From NCBI GenBank assembly GCA_947630525.1, contig CANRHW010000110.1:1-5500 (forward strand): 5,500 bases of DNA, written 5' to 3'. The notes beneath the pieces were generated by a model. That model did no database searches. It saw nothing but the letters and a program-made list of their open reading frames with translations, and was not told the DNA's origin. The position numbers and the translations under genes were made by a program. This DNA is from an uncultured Clostridia bacterium (GTDB taxonomy: Bacteria; Bacillota; Clostridia; UMGS1883). Position 1 is the first letter of the stretch; each line of letters starts with the position of its first letter. This document shows, one piece after another, positions 4,916 to 5,500 of this stretch.

Positions 4916-5500
4916 ACTCATCGCGATTTTACGGTCTTTGTGCTGTATCGCCCTAACACTGCCGGTAATTTTGACAGGCTGCGGAAGCGGGCCAAAGGCC
5001 CCCGCCTTGACCGACGGCGCCGAGGAAATACCGGGCCTGACTTTCACCGAGCGGGCTGAGCTCAGCTATGCCAATCAATTTACCATCGACCGCTACGAGG
5101 GCGGCTATTCATTAATACATATAGCGGACGGCGAAAAATATCTCGTTGTCCCCGAGGGAGGAGATATCCCCGGCGGCCTTGACCCGAATACAAAAATAAT
5201 AAAAAGGCCGCTGAACAATGTTTACATGGCCGCCACGGCCGTGATGGGCCTGTTCGACGCCCTTGGCCGGACAGACGCGGTGAAGTTCTCCTCACTGATG
5301 GCCGACGGCTGGTATATAGACGGAGCGAGAGAGGCCATGGAGCGGGGCGAAATGCTCTACGCCGGGAAATACAGCTTGCCCGACTATGAACTTCTACTGT
5401 CGGGCGGCTGCGGCCTTTCGATACAATCCACAATGATAGGTCACTCTCCGGAGGTTAAAGAAAAACTGGAGGAGCTGGGTATAACGGTGCTGGTGGACCA
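4905..5500 (+). CDS. ABC transporter substrate-binding lipoprotein, BtuF/siderophore-binding class (partial)
   Basis: The first 198 codons of a gene that runs off the right edge with no stop. The N-terminus is a lipoprotein signal: basic M-K-N-K, a hydrophobic core, and the lipobox L-T-G-C with C26 as the lipidated cysteine, so the mature protein is tethered outside the membrane. The rest fits the first lobe of a Peripla_BP_2-type binding protein: F-T-I-D-R-Y-E-G-G-Y with L-V-V-P-E-G (about 60-85), P-L-N-N-V-Y-M-A-A-T-A (about 103-113), Y-A-G-K-Y-S-L-P-D-Y-E-L-L-L (about 152-165), and E-K-L-E-E-L-G-I-T-V-L-V at the end. Such proteins deliver cobalamin, heme or ferric siderophores to an ABC permease. 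The cobalamin riboswitch upstream points to a corrinoid. AGAGGA ends 6 bases before the ATG, and the 11-base overlap with the previous gene suggests translational coupling. Permease and ATPase genes should follow. Confidence 0.88.
   Translation, partial: MKNKLIAILRSLCCIALTLPVILTGCGSGPKAPALTDGAEEIPGLTFTERAELSYANQFTIDRYEGGYSLIHIADGEKYLVVPEGGDIPGGLDPNTKIIKRPLNNVYMAATAVMGLFDALGRTDAVKFSSLMADGWYIDGAREAMERGEMLYAGKYSLPDYELLLSGGCGLSIQSTMIGHSPEVKEKLEELGITVLVD

Overview
The window looks like a chromosomal piece of a moderately GC-rich Clostridia-type Firmicute (Oscillospiraceae-like is my guess). The reasons are the rimO-pgsA gene pair, strong AGGAGG-type ribosome binding sites, use of a TTG start, and a cobalamin riboswitch placed before a lipoprotein ABC-transporter gene. 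All genes read on the + strand. The taxonomic placement is inference.

Layout. Positions 1-205 are the C-terminal end of RimO (ribosomal protein S12 methylthiotransferase, TRAM domain). 229-744 is PgsA (CDP-diacylglycerol-glycerol-3-phosphate phosphatidyltransferase), 23 bases downstream and probably co-transcribed. 865-3672 is a large cytoplasmic GH78 alpha-L-rhamnosidase, read from a TTG start with a good ribosome binding site. It is bracketed by a 51-bp imperfect inverted repeat (792-842 and 3773-3823, 46/51 matching), so it looks like an accessory gene carried in a discrete unit. 3673-3940 is non-coding and holds six consecutive perfect hairpins.

3941-4482 is a regulatory leader. It has a near-consensus sigma-A promoter (TTGACA, 17 bp, TATATT), a cobalamin riboswitch (about 3987-4160), a structured expression platform with a possible loop-loop contact back to the aptamer, about 230 bases of AT-richer DNA with a nested inverted repeat, and an intrinsic terminator at 4448-4482. 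It controls a two-gene start of an uptake operon: a small membrane-anchored protein with a NEAT-like sequence pattern (4496-4915), and a lipoprotein substrate-binding protein of the BtuF/siderophore-binding class (4905 to beyond the window end), which overlap by 11 bases. Permease and ATPase genes are expected just past the right edge.

How they work together: rimO-pgsA is housekeeping (translation and membrane phospholipid). The rhamnosidase stands alone as a catabolic gene for rhamnose-containing oligosaccharides. The right-hand operon is a corrinoid (or related tetrapyrrole) uptake system, expected to be shut off by the riboswitch when cobalamin is plentiful. The least explained parts are the rhamnosidase-flanking inverted repeat, the six-hairpin tract, and the unusually long leader with its uncertain link to the N-terminus of the NEAT-like protein.
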